A DNA stretch of 64,000 bases from Mesostigma viride (taxonomy: Eukaryota; Streptophyta; Mesostigmatophyceae; Mesostigmatales; Mesostigmataceae): NCBI GenBank assembly GCA_009746045.1, contig RPFO01000082.1, positions 2,318,506-2,382,505 on the forward strand, read 5' to 3'. The notes beneath the pieces were generated by a model, which did no database searches, was not told where the DNA came from, and saw nothing but the letters and a program-made list of their open reading frames with translations. This document shows positions 31,879 to 43,689 of this stretch, one piece after another. A program made the position numbers and the translations under genes. Position 1 is the first letter of the stretch, and each line of letters starts with the position of its first letter.

Positions 31879-32754
31879 CCCAGTGGCAAGGGGAACGTGG
31901 GCAAGCGGTTAGCCCTGCAGAGAGTGGCGGCGTTAGGGACGTGACGGGTAGACACGCAATGAGGGGAAGGGAAATGGGTACCTTGATGTGGACCGGGGCG
32001 GAGCGAGGCATCAAGCTGCCATGCATGTTGATGAGGCATGGGGGCATGGGGGCAACGGGCATGGGGGCATGGGGGCATCGGGCATGGACTAGTCAGTAAC
32101 ACATAGGTCAGGCATGGATACATGGGGGACTGTTGCCCAGACTGTTGACCTGGGGCTCAATCGGATTGGTGATCTTGTACGTAGTGACGACCTGGTTTTG
32201 CCATTGCCCACTTGCCAGCTAGCCATGGGGTGATTGGTTTCTCCCCACTAGTGATAAATGGCACCTGCGTGCCTGCGATAAATGGCAACCTGCGTCATGC
32301 ACCACCAGAGTCCTAGGAATCGGCTGGCATGTCGGGCATCTCTGGTCTCTGAAATTGATTGTTCAGGGTTGACGTGTACCCTCCTGATTCGTAGGCTGCC
32401 CTGGTCACAACGATGCAGAAGTTCTTCCGAAATTTGTCTGGTTGTCATGCCTTGAATGGTGACCCACATTGTCACACAGCACGCCAATGGTCTGTAAATG
32501 TCCGCGTTTATTTATTTATTTTGGGTAATAACCTTGGATACATACATGTCGATACCACGCAAGCTGTTTTTTTTTTTGGGGGGGGGTGGTCATGGTAAGT
32601 GAGACAACTAATTGCATGTTGTACTAGACTACTAACTATCATAGCTAGAACGCTGCACACAGTTGTCTCTATATATAGGATGCACCATGGTCTGGACAGA
32701 TGGAGGTCTACTAATTAATTAATTAAGTAAGTAATTAATTAATGAATGGCCTGT
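31879..32754. other. intergenic, short G-rich repeats
   Basis: No gene. 32035-32090 has repeats of CATGGGGG/CATCGGG. 32245-32300 repeats GATAAATGGCA(A)CCTGCGT. A small AATT-rich patch lies at 32715-32745. Confidence 0.5.
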
Positions 32755-33140
32755 CCAGACAAGTTAGAACCATTGAATTGAATTGAATTGTAACATAACT
32801 CCGTTGGGAGTATATGTAGCACATAGCCCTTGAGAGGGGGCATATGGCCTATCATACATCCTAAGCTACTTCCTGCAAGGGTGGGGATGTAAAGGACCCT
32901 TGCTCTAGGTGCACCAGGGCACGTGCATCCCCATGATCTTCAAGCTATGCCCAGCGAAGGGGGAGCCTGTCATGGGGGGGAAGATCAGCATAGCTATGCA
33001 AAGGCTAAAGCGTGGCTCTCAGCAGAGAGTGACTCCCTGCATGGGCTCAACATAACTAAATAAAGCTAGGCATCATCTGGAGTGTGGCTCATCATAGGCA
33101 CACATGTACATGATTAAATAAAGCGCGTGGCTTAGCTGTT
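32755..33140 (-). mobile_element. L1-like 3' UTR copy with (GAATT)n tail
   Basis: Plus-strand reading: TTGAATTGAATTGAATTG, ATAACTCCGTTGGGAGTATA, then the full 3' UTR to TTAAATAAAGCGCG at about 33125. ORF1 is absent. The tail unit is GAATT instead of AATT, as also at 10075. Confidence 0.8.
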
Positions 33141-33224
33141 AGAACCATCTTGCTTGGAACTATAAGGTCATCTAGTCGCTCTACACGTAAGCCAGCCATA
33201 ATTTCAATGCACAATGCCTTTCCA

Positions 33225-33470
33225 TCACCATTCATCTTCATCATCCTGAACGACTCGGAAACGCGGACAAGATAACGGCAGGCTCGAGCTACCATGGTCC
33301 GGATTCTCCCGATTTCTGGCCTGCGCTGGTTGTCACTTGTCTCCTTGCATGATAATTTCAATGCACAAGGCTACACATTTCCATCACCATTCATATTCAT
33401 CATCCTGAACGACTCGAACACGCGGACAAGATAACGGCAGGCTCGAGCTACCATGGCACATCATTCCGAA
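33225..33470. repeat. local duplication with dispersed motif
   Basis: CATCATCCTGAACGACTCG...CGCGGACAAGATAACGGCAG...GAGCTACCATGG occurs at about 33239-33297 and again at about 33398-33456. The first copy runs into the dispersed GATTTCTGGCCTGCGCTGG motif. Confidence 0.7.
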
Positions 33471-33479
33471 AAGCCATTT

Positions 33480-33709
33480 TTGTCCCCTGAAAATTACCAG
33501 GAGATAGAATAATGGTCAGTTTGGCCTCAAATTTGGCACCAAGGTGCCTAATCAGATATCTTATGATGCCATGTGGTCAAAAAAATTTTTGGGACTTGGC
33601 AGCATGGTAACATGGTGACATTTGCTAGCATAAAATACCGTATTTTCAGCACTTTCTGGCATGTATGCATTTATAATGACATCAAATGAACTCAGTTGGG
33701 CCTGGAACT
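33480..33709. repeat. satellite, left part cut by the retrotransposon
   Basis: Ends in ATGACATCAAATGAACTCAG and TTGGGCCTGGAACT, the start of the unit that resumes right of the retrotransposon at 56012. It carries diverged half units to the left. Confidence 0.7.
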
Positions 33710-34488
33710 TGTAACAAGCAAAAATGACTTTGTTGTTACATCCTTTGTTTTGTGAATGTTTGGCTTTTATTCGAGGACTTTTGGATCAGTATTGAGAAAG
33801 TTATGAGGTTTCTAAGACGACGGTACTTGGAGCTGATACTTTGTCAGCCAACTGATAGGAACCCTCATTGGTCGTGGCCTGATCCACGTAGGGTTGTAGT
33901 TTGTTGGCTGATACTACTGATAGGAGCCCTCATTGGTCGTGGCCTGATCCACGTGGGGTTGTAGTTTGTTAGTTGGTACTATTGAGTCTTAAATGCTCCT
34001 TTGGGACTTCAGTGCTCACGACAGATCTAAGATCTCATGGAAAGATTCTGCCAGGCTGTGTGTGGTGTTGTTCTGTTTTGTGTGACTAGGATGGATACGA
34101 AGATCTTGTATAGGATTCCATGGTTCTGATTGGTTCTCTTCAGGCTAAGGTTGGAGCAAGCTCGACAAGCACGTCGATATCAAGGACGTGGGGTCGCCAT
34201 TGTTGCTACGTTGGTTTTGATTCACCATGGTATAATAAAGCTTGTCTTTGTTGTCCATCCATAAGAGCCCCTTGGCTATAGACGTCCTTCAGTTCCACAG
34301 AGGTCGTCTATACACGAGCTTGTCTTTGTGTCTACAAGGGGTTGTGATTCCCTAAATCACGTGCTGTGGAATTCCCATCTCAACGTTGCTCGGATACTTG
34401 AAGTTCTGCGACTCAGGAAAGCAACCCAGGTAAAAGATCTTTCATATTGGACTGTGGATGATGTTGATGATCATTTTTAGTCGTTACA
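33710..34488 (+). repeat. 5' LTR of chromovirus 1
   Basis: 779 bp, TGTAACAAGC...AGTCGTTACA. Contains a direct repeat with 65-bp period (CCCTCATTGGTCGTGGCCTG at about 33862 and 33927), possibly enhancer-like; a single copy of this block is in the second LTR at 62540. TATAATAAAG at 34231-34240 could be the TATA box and/or AATAAA signal. Confidence 0.95.
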
Positions 34489-34502
34489 TTGGTATCGGAG
34501 GA
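34489..34502 (+). other. primer binding site
   Basis: TGGTATCGGAGG one base after the LTR closely matches the initiator-Met tRNA primer site (TGGTATCAGAGC type) used by many Ty3 and Ty1 elements. The same site follows the LTR at 63099. Confidence 0.8.
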
Positions 34503-34716
34503 TCTCTACTTTGGTGTTTCTCTTGAAGTCGCAACCTTCCGGGTAGTACAACGCTGATCAGATGTCTGTCATCCGAGAAGATTCATAGAGTTGCGGAAAA
34601 CTTACGGTGTTACAGATTGAGACACATCCTGATGTGACTGTCTTGCTCTGTAACACTAGAAGTCAGCCGTAACCGTTGTCTCTACTAGGCAGACGATCGC
34701 GACTCCATGTGGAAGT

Positions 34717-36075
34717 ATGAGTAGTTCGAAGACACAATCACCTTTACCCCCTACTAATCAAGGTTTGGGAGATCCGTCATCATCTCTGGAACCCATTGCT
34801 AGGGAAGGTGCTGAGACAACTGCTCGTACTCCACGGCGTCAACTTGATTTCAACCGTACTTCTATGTCTGAAGTGAGGCGGCCCTCGTTGTCCATAGGGC
34901 CCAAGTTTTCCGTCATTGCATCTGGTCTCCAACCAGGCGAACCATCGCTGACAGCTAGGCGTGGGTCGAGGAGCGTCACTGTCGCCCAGGATTCCAAGCG
35001 CGCGAACGAGTCCCGTGCGGAGTGCATCTTCTTCATTTCTTTTCCCGCTAAATACCACGCCTGGAAGAGACGGGACCAGACTTGCAGCGGATCGCCTCTC
35101 AGCAGCTAAAATCAGATTATTACACGATGAACAACACGCAGCGATGTATAGAAAGATGGTGGAGGAGGTGGAACAGGATGTGGGAAGACTTCGTCAGAGA
35201 ATTGAGGAGGAGGAGGCGGCCATGCGTGACATGGTTGCTGGATTGGGGAGAGAGGCTCCTCGGTTGGGTGACGGAAGGGTTTTACCTAATAGTACCGCAG
35301 TTACTACGAGGAATGAGACGCAGGATAGCGATAGGCAGGATCCAGCGCAGACGACCTCGGTCACCTTCACCACCCCCGCCAGCGACGTCCCCGTGACCGT
35401 CACTATACCACCGCATCAAGGTTCCGCCCCGCCATTTCCAAAAATTGAATCCGTAGACAAGCTGTCGCTCACCAATTTCTAACCCACCGCAGTTTCGATC
35501 ATTTCTCTACTCGATTCCAGGATGTGTTCGCTATCCACTTTGCTAACTACGGCAAACGAGCGGAAGAACGACTTTCCCTGGACATTCAGAAGAAGATGGT
35601 TCGACAGCGAATGAGCGACAGTGCAGCCGACAGGTTTGATGAGTTTTTACGATCCTCGGCAGGTAATACTTGCAAGGATTTGCCATCTCTCATGCTTTCA
35701 TTTCGACGTTTTCTCCTTCCCCAGGACCAGCTTCGTCTGGACCGGGACGCGTTGGCCAACTGTACTCAGTCCGGCCTGACACTACCACAATACGTAGAGA
35801 CGTTTACCAACCTGAGGGCCAAAATCCCCCAGTGCTCTGATTCTGAAGCTCTTCACAGGTTTCTGCATGGGCTCTCCCCTCAAGTCAGGGTGGATATTGA
35901 CAAGCATTTCTCCCCTTTCGACTATGTCGAGTGGAAGTGGGATACTGTGCTGTCTTATGCCCTCACGCTGTGCCGTGTCCCTGACTTTTCCCTCAAGTGG
36001 GAGCCTGCTGCAGGCAACCAGGCGCCTGCTGTTAAGGGGACTCGCACGTCCAAAAGCCTGAAAAACAGACTTTAG
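34717..36075 (+). pseudogene. Gag, N-terminal and capsid parts, frameshifted
   Basis: Three frames in series. 34717 (MSSSKTQSPLPPTNQ, disordered) ends at 35109. The 34961 frame supplies a coiled coil (YRKMVEEVEQDVGRLRQRIE) to the stop at 35482. A third frame, open from about 35463, holds the capsid-like domain (FLLPQDQLRL, LTLPQYVETFTNLRAKIP, LHRFLHGLSPQVRV) to TAG 36075. The capsid part resembles the retrotransposon Gag family. Two single-base shifts (about 35080 and 35470) separate the parts. The N-terminal TPRRQL motif is shared with the second chromovirus at 63324. Confidence 0.8.
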
Positions 36076-37930
36076 TGAGTATCAGTTCCAATGCACATGG
36101 GAACCATCTAGTGATGATTGGGTACCATAAATATGATGTTTGGACATTCATACCACCACTTGTTGGGGGTACTACCCCCAACCACGCACCGGTGGCGAGC
36201 TAAAAATAGAAAAAGACGCTATTTATGAGATATTTTGCCCAAGACAAACCACTTGTCTAAATGACCTGCCCATACATTTCTGCAAAGTTCCCCCACTTTT
36301 TTAAAAGCTGGGCTATTTACATGGCCAAAATGGTCACATTTGTTTGAGTTATTAATTTTCCCGCAAAATGGGTACTTTTTTTAGCAAAAAAAAAATAAAT
36401 CAAATCATTAACACATCAGATTGGGTCATCCATACATTTTAAATTCCACTGAGTGGGGGGAAACACACTGCCAAAATTTGAGCTCATTCTGACAAGCGTA
36501 GCTCAAGTTATTGATTTTCCTGTGATGCCACCTGGGTAGACGCTAAAAGAGAATTGAGCTAGTGCTGAGCCAAAATGACATCTGTTTTGCTACCCTAGAC
36601 ACCCAAAAACATGCCCACTTTGATCACAGAGTGTGAGGAGGATGTCCGGAGCGTCATACGCCCCACCCCTCCATCGGCACAGCCAGCCTTGTGAGTCTAC
36701 CCTTATCAACAAGGCTGGTAGGACGACACGCCTGAGCAGCATATGTCATGCCTATCTCAGGCTAATAATGTGCGATTTTGTGCCAACAACCAAGTTGTTC
36801 CACCCAACAACACATTAAAAACCCTGTTCCAAAATGCCCAACAAGCCGGACATGTGGAGGACCACACATGCAGTATATAAAGAGAAAATAAGCTGACTTT
36901 TTATCCAGCCAACCTGTGGCTAGCTGCTCTGGTTAGCATGACAAAGGCTATCATTTACTCAGTGGGAAAGGTGAAGAGACCATTGGAACAACCTACCTGA
37001 CGCATGTGCCACCAAAGCATTGTGTCCCGCAAAATGCACACTGCCTCCTTTCTAACAAGGACGAGCCACTTTCTTTAGGAGACAGGTGCCAGCTCGTCAG
37101 TGTCTGGGGAAAATGATGCCGCTGCTTAGGAAGACCGCGTGAATTTCCTCGAACACAACTGTCTATAAAGCAAAAGAAATTTCAGAGAAGCATGTAAATA
37201 AAAGCATTACACCTTCCCGACAGGTTGTGGGCCACGCGCTGCAGCAAGCCAGCCACGTCACAGACGAACTTGCTAAAAAACATCCAGGAATCTAGCGATG
37301 CAGCGCCAGGACCCGCAAGTTCATGGCTGCATCTGGCCGGAAAGAAGGCAAAAAGCTTACGCTCAACGAGCTAAGAAAGCAGGAAAGCGCTATCTTAGGA
37401 CGTTTAATACAAGAACGTACCATAACGGGCATTTATTCGTGCCCAGGCGCACAAGAAAGGCCACCCTTTCATGGAGAGGTCGGGCGCGCATCGCGCAGGC
37501 CTAATGTTATCTTACCGCAAAATGACGGGAAAGGTAAGGATAGCAGCGGGAATTTTTACGGCTTTAGAAACATCATTAAACTAGCTTCCATTAGGACCAT
37601 CAAAACTGGCAACAATCGACAATCACACCTGCAGGCATCCATTATACTTTATTCATCCCGACAGAAATTCAGGCCGGACCCCCCCTGCCGATGGTAAAGA
37701 AAAAAAGCCCACGACATTATAGATCGCAACCATCCCACCATAAAGTAGAATCAGTAACTAATTTTCTCCAACAATCGAGCATTTTTTCTGCTTTCCGCGA
37801 GCCAGATTTGTCACGTTTCGTCTAAAAGCAGTCGCCATGGCCACTTCCGCAAGGGGTGCGCGCACCGTGCACCCACTTTTCACGGTACGGAGGGTACCGC
37901 GGAATTTTTTTGGCGCGGAAAAAATTCGCC
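36076..37930. other. 1.85-kb non-coding segment inside gag
   Basis: Lies between the capsid domain and the zinc knuckle, which are adjacent in normal Gag, so it is probably a further insertion or an intron-like segment. Ends are not resolved: no convincing inverted repeat or duplication was found. It contains a GAGTTATTAATTTTCC/CAAGTTATTGATTTTCC repeat (36340, 36495), a 124-residue unrecognised frame at 37323-37697, and a small hairpin at 37905-37935 (GGCGCGG...CCGCGCC). Confidence 0.5.
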
Positions 37931-37939
37931 GCGCCGAGT

Positions 37940-38386
37940 CCCCTTAAGAAGCCCCTGAACCAGCTGAACGCTGTGATGGAGGAGCTCAGTGCCATGGAGC
38001 AGTCCAAAGGAGCCTGTTTCACGTGTGGCCAGCTGGGACACTTTGCACGGGATTGCCCCAAGCGAGACCAGTTCCCAAGCGACACCAAGGGTCCTCAGGG
38101 GGTTCTTCCATTCACCAGACCACCCATCTTCCCTCCTGGGGTGAGCCAGAGCGACCACAGGGCACAGCCTGGGTTTAGACCCAACTTCCAGACTTCGGGC
38201 AAGGGACCCTTCCAGCCCAAGGGCTTCAGCAGGCAAGACAGGCGTCGGATGGTCAACGCCCTGTGGCACCTCCTAGCAGAGGAGGAGGAGGGAGAAGGGG
38301 AGGCAGACGGCATAGAGGATCAGCAGGTGCAGCCTTCAGTGGGGAGCTCGTCTTCAGATCATCCTCCTGAGCTGCCAAAAAACTAG
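37940..38386 (+). CDS. Gag C-terminus with CCHC zinc knuckle
   Basis: The frame carries NQLNAVMEELSAMEQSKGA, then CFTCGQLGHFARDC (C-x2-C-x4-H-x4-C), the nucleocapsid knuckle that binds element RNA. A Pro-rich tail and acidic EEEEGEGEADG follow, then TAG at 38384-38386. The start is arbitrary, since the upstream join to the capsid is interrupted. It overlaps the next frame by one base at a -1 frameshift signal. Confidence 0.85.
   Translation, partial: PLKKPLNQLNAVMEELSAMEQSKGACFTCGQLGHFARDCPKRDQFPSDTKGPQGVLPFTRPPIFPPGVSQSDHRAQPGFRPNFQTSGKGPFQPKGFSRQDRRRMVNALWHLLAEEEEGEGEADGIEDQQVQPSVGSSSSDHPPELPKN
38377..38383 (+). promoter_or_regulatory. -1 ribosomal frameshift heptamer (Gag to Pol)
   Basis: A_AAA_AAC in the gag frame (CCA AAA AAC), directly before the gag UAG. 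A one-base backward slip continues at CTA GTG GAG in the open protease frame. This is a canonical slippery sequence. A small stem GGAC-TAC-GTCC (38398-38408) lies downstream, but a strong pseudoknot is not evident by eye. Confidence 0.8.
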
Positions 38387-39676
38387 TGGAGCCCCCAGGA
38401 CTACGTCCAGCGGTGGAGTTAACTGGTTTGCCTGCTGTGCATGTCCGTCCTGTGAACAACTTGTCTGCCTCTGATTCAACCACCCCATTGGGCCCTCCTA
38501 TTCCCAGTCAACTCTTGAAGTTCCAGGCTAGGCTGTTGAACGTGCCAGTCCCTTTGGCTCAGCCTTTATGTCTCTTCATGATTGACTCAGGTGCAGGAAG
38601 TAACTACATTTCCACTTCCTTGGTGCAGGAGCTGCATCTACCAGTGCTCCCCCACCCTGTGCCTGTTAAGGTCCAATATTCTGATGGTAGGCAGAGTAAC
38701 TCACCTGGCTACGTGCAACTGCTTTTTCAAGTGTGCTCACGTCAAACCTTGTCTGTCACAGCAGATGTCATTCCACTCACTGCTGCTGATGTGATTCTGG
38801 GGATGCCATGGTTGGAGTCTGCTAATCCTGCCATCTTGTGGTCTGAGAAGGTGGTGCAGTTTCAGGATGGGTCAGTGTGGGACGCCACCACAGTGATTAA
38901 GGGGGGAGAAAGACTAGTCACAGAGTGCTGTTCTACTAATGAGGCTGTCAATGATGGGAGAGGGGTTGCAGGTGCCAAGGAGGACGTGAAGGTGCCTTCA
39001 CTGGAAGAGAAACGTGCTGCACTACTTAAGCACGTATGGTCTGCCAATCACACCTTGTCTTACCTGGCTACTTACCCAGTGGAACACGTCTTTCTCTTAC
39101 AGCTGGTTCCTAACTCACCCTCTGATGAGACTCATGGTCACACGGTGAATGCTGTGAACCCAGTACCAGCTGTCACAGAGGAGGAGCAGAAGCTGCATGA
39201 TGCCCTTTTGGACAGGTTTGCTGCCATTTTTTAGGACAAAATGCCACAGTACCCCCCTGAAGGGCCAATCACTCATGTCATCAAGCTTGTGGATGGTGCC
39301 AGGCCTCCCTTTGTTCCCATGTACAGGATGGGGCCAGCTGAGATGGCAGAGTTGAAGGTGATCTTGACAGGCCTGTTGGAAGCTGGACTCATTCTTCCTG
39401 CCAATAGTCCTTTCAGCTCTGGGTGTTTGCTTGTTCCCAAGCATGATGGTGGATGGCGGTTGTGCATTGATCTGAGAGGCCTGAACAAGGTCACAGTGAA
39501 GTCCAAGTATCCCTTGCCACGGATTGATGAGCTGCTAGAGAGGACAGCTGGATCATCTTACTTCACCAAGTTTGACCTTAGACACGCGTTCTGGCAGATC
39601 AGGATAGCTACTGAGGACATTCCAAAAACTGCATTCTCCACACCCTGGGGTCAGTTCCAGTGGACTGTGATGCCCA
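38386..39676 (+). CDS. protease and N-terminal RT (interrupted)
   Basis: The protease has the active-site DSG at residues 67-69 (FMIDSGAGSNYIS) and ILGMPWLE at about 137-144, as in retropepsins. After an in-frame UAG (39232-39234) the same frame goes on with the RT fingers and palm: LVPKHDGGWRLCIDLRGLNK, YPLPRIDELL, and the first catalytic Asp in FDLRHAFWQI. It is cut at base 39676 by the CACTA element, just after the WTVMP motif. The rest of RT resumes at 50096 in phase once the insertion and one CA are removed. The UAG would stop synthesis unless read through. Confidence 0.9.
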
Positions 39677-40183
39677 CACTGTACTTTTCGTCCGAGGGTG
39701 GTAAAAAGCATCCGAGGCGTAAATTACGAGGTCTTATCTTACTACCTAGATCCGAGGCGTGAGATCCAACGCCGTAATCATTACTACGTAGGATGATTGG
39801 TAGTAATTTTACTAGCCGTAAGTAAGAGTAACGTTACGACTGCACATCTTTGGTAGTACATTACCGACAGAGTAAATTACCGCGACGGGTCTTGGTTGGT
39901 AATCTACCACCTGTAGATTAGGTGCCAGTGATCCGATGCTGTAAGATACGTTTCAGTAAGCTACTTCGGGGATCTTTGCCTGTACACGGCCAGATGGATA
40001 ATTATATTGTAATGGAGAAGTGGGAGAACGTGCGTGTCTATTAGCAAATGCAGCGAAATATAAAAATGTAGTTATCAGCCTTTTTCGCCTATTCAGCAGT
40101 TGTCGTTGTCGGCCGTTGTCATTAAGCGGCTATAGATTATGTGTGCTGGGGCCGGTGAAAAGACGCTAGCAAAGTTCGTCTGA

Positions 40184-41294
40184 ATGGCGTCCAATAGAGG
40201 GGATTTTATTCTTAGTGGATTGTTGGACGAGGAGAAGGCGAGGTTGCTGGCGGAGAATGCGAAAGAGCAGAGGGAAGCAGCGGAAGCCGTGCGTGGAAGA
40301 TGAGGTAACGGGATGGAGTGTGGGCCCTGGCTTCTGGTTATGAAATGATGGCGGTTGCAGGCCAGCCGTGCTCGCTGGTAATGGGTGCGTGGTGTTGAAA
40401 TCCAAGTTCTGCGCGTATTCTGTTTTTTGGTCAATGATTGAAGGGATGTCGCCTTGTTTTATTTTTGTGCATCTGCGTCCCGTCGTGACTGCCTCGTCAT
40501 GGACGCCCAGGGGTAGAAGTTCGAACGAGGGAATGATTTTTCAAACGCCTGGATATGTTATGATAGTACGAATAAATGGTAATGGGTAGAGGCGGCCAAA
40601 ATTTTGTTGGAAGTGTGCCAACGCCGCACATACGACTTGAACAACCCTAGGTATCTTAGGAAAAGGAAACACGGATACGTCGGAGTGGAGGAAGAGGAAG
40701 ACGATGACGATGGTGAAGACGGAGAGGTTTACAATGGAGGCCTTGAGAATGGGGAGACATTGAATCAGGAGAGCAGGGTAGCGGTGAGTGGCCCGTCATG
40801 AATTACATTGTGGTTGCAGTTGTTAGCGAGGCGTGTTGATTGCTTCTTGCCGCGGGTAATCGCTAGCGCGCATAACCTTCTTTTTTCAACAGGTGTTCTG
40901 GTGCATTGACTGCCGCAAAGCAATTAATGGGACTGATTATGTGCCTATCATGCCGTTTGGGAATCATACATTGCCAACATTTCGTGTTTAGAAGGCGCGC
41001 CTTCAGAAGCATATTCAGCACCGCACGAGCCAGGTGCTGAAGGCGTGCTTGGAGAGGAAGGGGTATAAAGTGCGCATGACCGCATCGAAGAAGAAGAAGC
41101 AGCAGGAATCGGGCAAGACCATGATAACCGAGCCAGGATTGGCTTTCGTGCATGCAGTACATGGTGCGGCGCAGGCAGTGAATGCTGCATCGATTGCAGC
41201 GGTGCAGCCTGTGGCCATGGCGGTGCAGGGCGCGGGTCCTGAAGTGTGGGCGTTGGCGAAGCAGATTCACGATGCTGTCATGGCCACGTTGTGA
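40184..41294 (+). CDS. candidate multi-exon gene in the CACTA element
   Basis: Exon 40184-40288 (MASNRGDFILSGLLDEEKAR..., donor GCC/GTGCGT, phase 0), an optional mini-exon near 40360, exon about 40604-40783 (RRTYDLNNPRYLRKRKHGYV with an acidic run, donor GCG/GTGAGT, phase 0), and exon 40893-41294 (acceptor TTTTTTCAACAG, phase 0, opening VFWCIDCRKAINGTDY). Phases agree. The last exon has a CxxC followed about 40 residues on by QKHIQH, reminiscent of a BED/TTF-type zinc finger, and ends in a hydrophobic helix. An in-frame UAG at 40989-40991 lies in the last exon. Function unknown; it may be an accessory (TnpA-like) DNA-binding protein, by position only. Confidence 0.45.
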
Positions 41295-42261
41295 AGCCAA
41301 GGAATGGGTGTTGGTTCCAGTCAGGTGCCTCGCCCGGAGGAAGCTTTTCTGCTGTAAGCAGAGGTGCGGCATCAAGCATTTGCAATCGCCATGAGAGCAG
41401 TGGAGATGTCAGCGGCATGAAGCATTTGCAATCGCCATGAGAGCAGTGGAGATGTCTGCGGCATTGGGAGATCTGCAGACAATTGCAGGAGGACATTGTG
41501 CGGTACGCTTGTAGGGTGTATGCTGTGTTGTTCCGCTCGCTAATGGACATGTGCCCCTGTAACCTCTTCCAGGCTAGTATCTGCTATCCACCTCTTCAGG
41601 CTTGAAAAGTAAATTGCTGTACGGTTCACAATTGGCATGGCTTGACATGCACGCGTCCTTGACTGTGGTCTGCATGGGTTTGGGGTTTAGCGGTTTACAT
41701 CAGACTCTGCTGTGTGTCTGCTTAATCAGCCGACGTGTCACATGGGGACAGCAACGGCGCTGGGATGCAGCCCGGTGTGAATGCGAGTAAGGTACGCGCT
41801 GTCATGCATGGCGGATGGGGCGTGGAAGCCACGACCCACGTTTTTGTGTGTGCACGGGGGGCTAGGGGGCAAGTCGTTGTGTTGCTGCCATCCATATGGC
41901 CATGGATATGCGGGAAGCTTTCCCTGTACCCATACTTAATGATGCATGGACTGGTTGTGACAGCCAAGGGTTTAGCTGTCGTGGGTTTGCTGAGTGATCA
42001 TGGCAGTCTGCTAGGCTGGTGCTAGAACAGCAATAGCGCGGTTACTGCTATGTCTTGCCCGTGCTAACTGATGCTGCAGCCATGCGTGGAGCGCGAATCG
42101 TCCCGAGAGGAGAAGGAGGAGGCGGGGCCGGTGCACCCATGGGCAGGGCCGGAGAAGAAGGACGCGGAGCACCCAGTGTGGGAGAAGGAGAAGGCGGGGA
42201 AGCACTGAAGCTCCACCCCATGTCAGGCCTCTAGTATAGGTGCCAGTTAACTAAACCCATG

Positions 42262-42365
42262 CACGTGCAGGTTGTAGCTCAGAATGTATTTAAAATCATA
42301 TGCCCCTTTTCAGGTATATGTGTAACAGTGACTCCCAACGGATATATGTTCCTAATTTTTTAAAT
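42262..42365 (+). repeat. L1-like 3' UTR fragment inside the CACTA element
   Basis: GCAGGTTGTAGCTCAGAATG, CATATGCCCCTTTTCAGG and GTGACTCCCAACGGATATAT, ending in an AT-rich degenerate tail. Confidence 0.6.
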
Positions 42366-42489
42366 TCTTACTGAATAATTGTTGTCTTTATGAACCCATG
42401 AAGAGCAAAGCCCGGTGGGGAGTACATGTAACGCATTACCACGAGAAGGGGTCCCCACACCGCATTTCTTCGCTCTCTGTTCCTATGCA

Positions 42490-42610
42490 GAACAAGAAGA
42501 GGTGGAAGACCAATGTCCCGGCTCACACGCCAGCCCATGTGGGTAAGCCCCCTCCCCCAAAGCGGAAGGGGCGCTTTGGGGAGAAGTGTAGTGAGGATTT
42601 TGTAGACTAG
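42490..42610 (+). other. possible terminal exon in the CACTA element
   Basis: After a CCTATGCAG acceptor-like site the frame NKKRWKTNVPAHTPAHVG...KRKGRFGEKCSEDFVD reads to TAG. Basic and proline-rich. Its link to the exons at 40184-41294 is unproven. Confidence 0.3.
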
Positions 42611-42845
42611 ATAGCACTAACTTACTTACACCAGACCTGGCAATAAACAAGCATTGATGGGATGGACCCAGCGATACATAATGGGCGTGCATGCGTAAAA
42701 AATATACACTATGCATGGCCCAATGGGCATGCATTCAAATAATTACAAATGAAGGCCGCCATGAGAGCACTGAAGCTAAACCAGACCGGGCCACAATTAA
42801 CCCTCCAGCACCAAAGTTCCACTGCATCATGTAAGACAAGCCTGA

Positions 42846-43688
42846 CATCCATCCATCCATCCATCCATCCATCCATCCATCCATCCATCCATCCATCCAT
42901 CCATCCATCCATCCATCCATCCATCCATCCATCCATCCATCCATCCATCCATCCATCCATCCATCCATCCATCCATCCATCCATCCATCCATCCATCCAT
43001 CCATCCATCCATCCATCCATCCATCCATCCATCCATCCATCCATCCATCCATCCATCCATCCATCCATCCATCCATCCATCCATCCATCCATCCATCCAT
43101 CCATCCATCCATCCATCCATCCATCCATCCATCCATCCATCCATCCATCCATCCATCCATCCATCCATCCATCCATCCATCCATCCATCCATCCATCCAT
43201 CCATCCATCCATCCATCCATCCATCCATCCATCCATCCATCCATCCATCCATCCATCCATCCATCCATCCATCCATCCATCCATCCATCCATCCATCCAT
43301 CCATCCATCCATCCATCCATCCATCCATCCATCCATCCATCCATCCATCCATCCATCCATCCATCCATCCATCCATCCATCCATCCATCCATCCATCCAT
43401 CCATCCATCCATCCATCCATCCATCCATCCATCCATCCATCCATCCATCCATCCATCCATCCATCCATCCATCCATCCATCCATCCATCCATCCATCCAT
43501 CCATCCATCCATCCATCCATCCATCCATCCATCCATCCATCCATCCATCCATCCATCCATCCATCCATCCATCCATCCATCCATCCATCCATCCATCCAT
43601 CCATCCATCCATCCATCCATCCATCCATCCATCCATCCATCCATCCATCCATCCATCCATCCATCCATCCATCCATCCATCCATCCAT
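42846..43688. repeat. (CATC)n array of about 210 perfect units
   Basis: About 843 bp of uninterrupted CATC. Frames of about 300 residues on both strands (WMDG / HPSI repeats) are by-products. Confidence 0.99.
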
Positions 43689-43689
43689 T

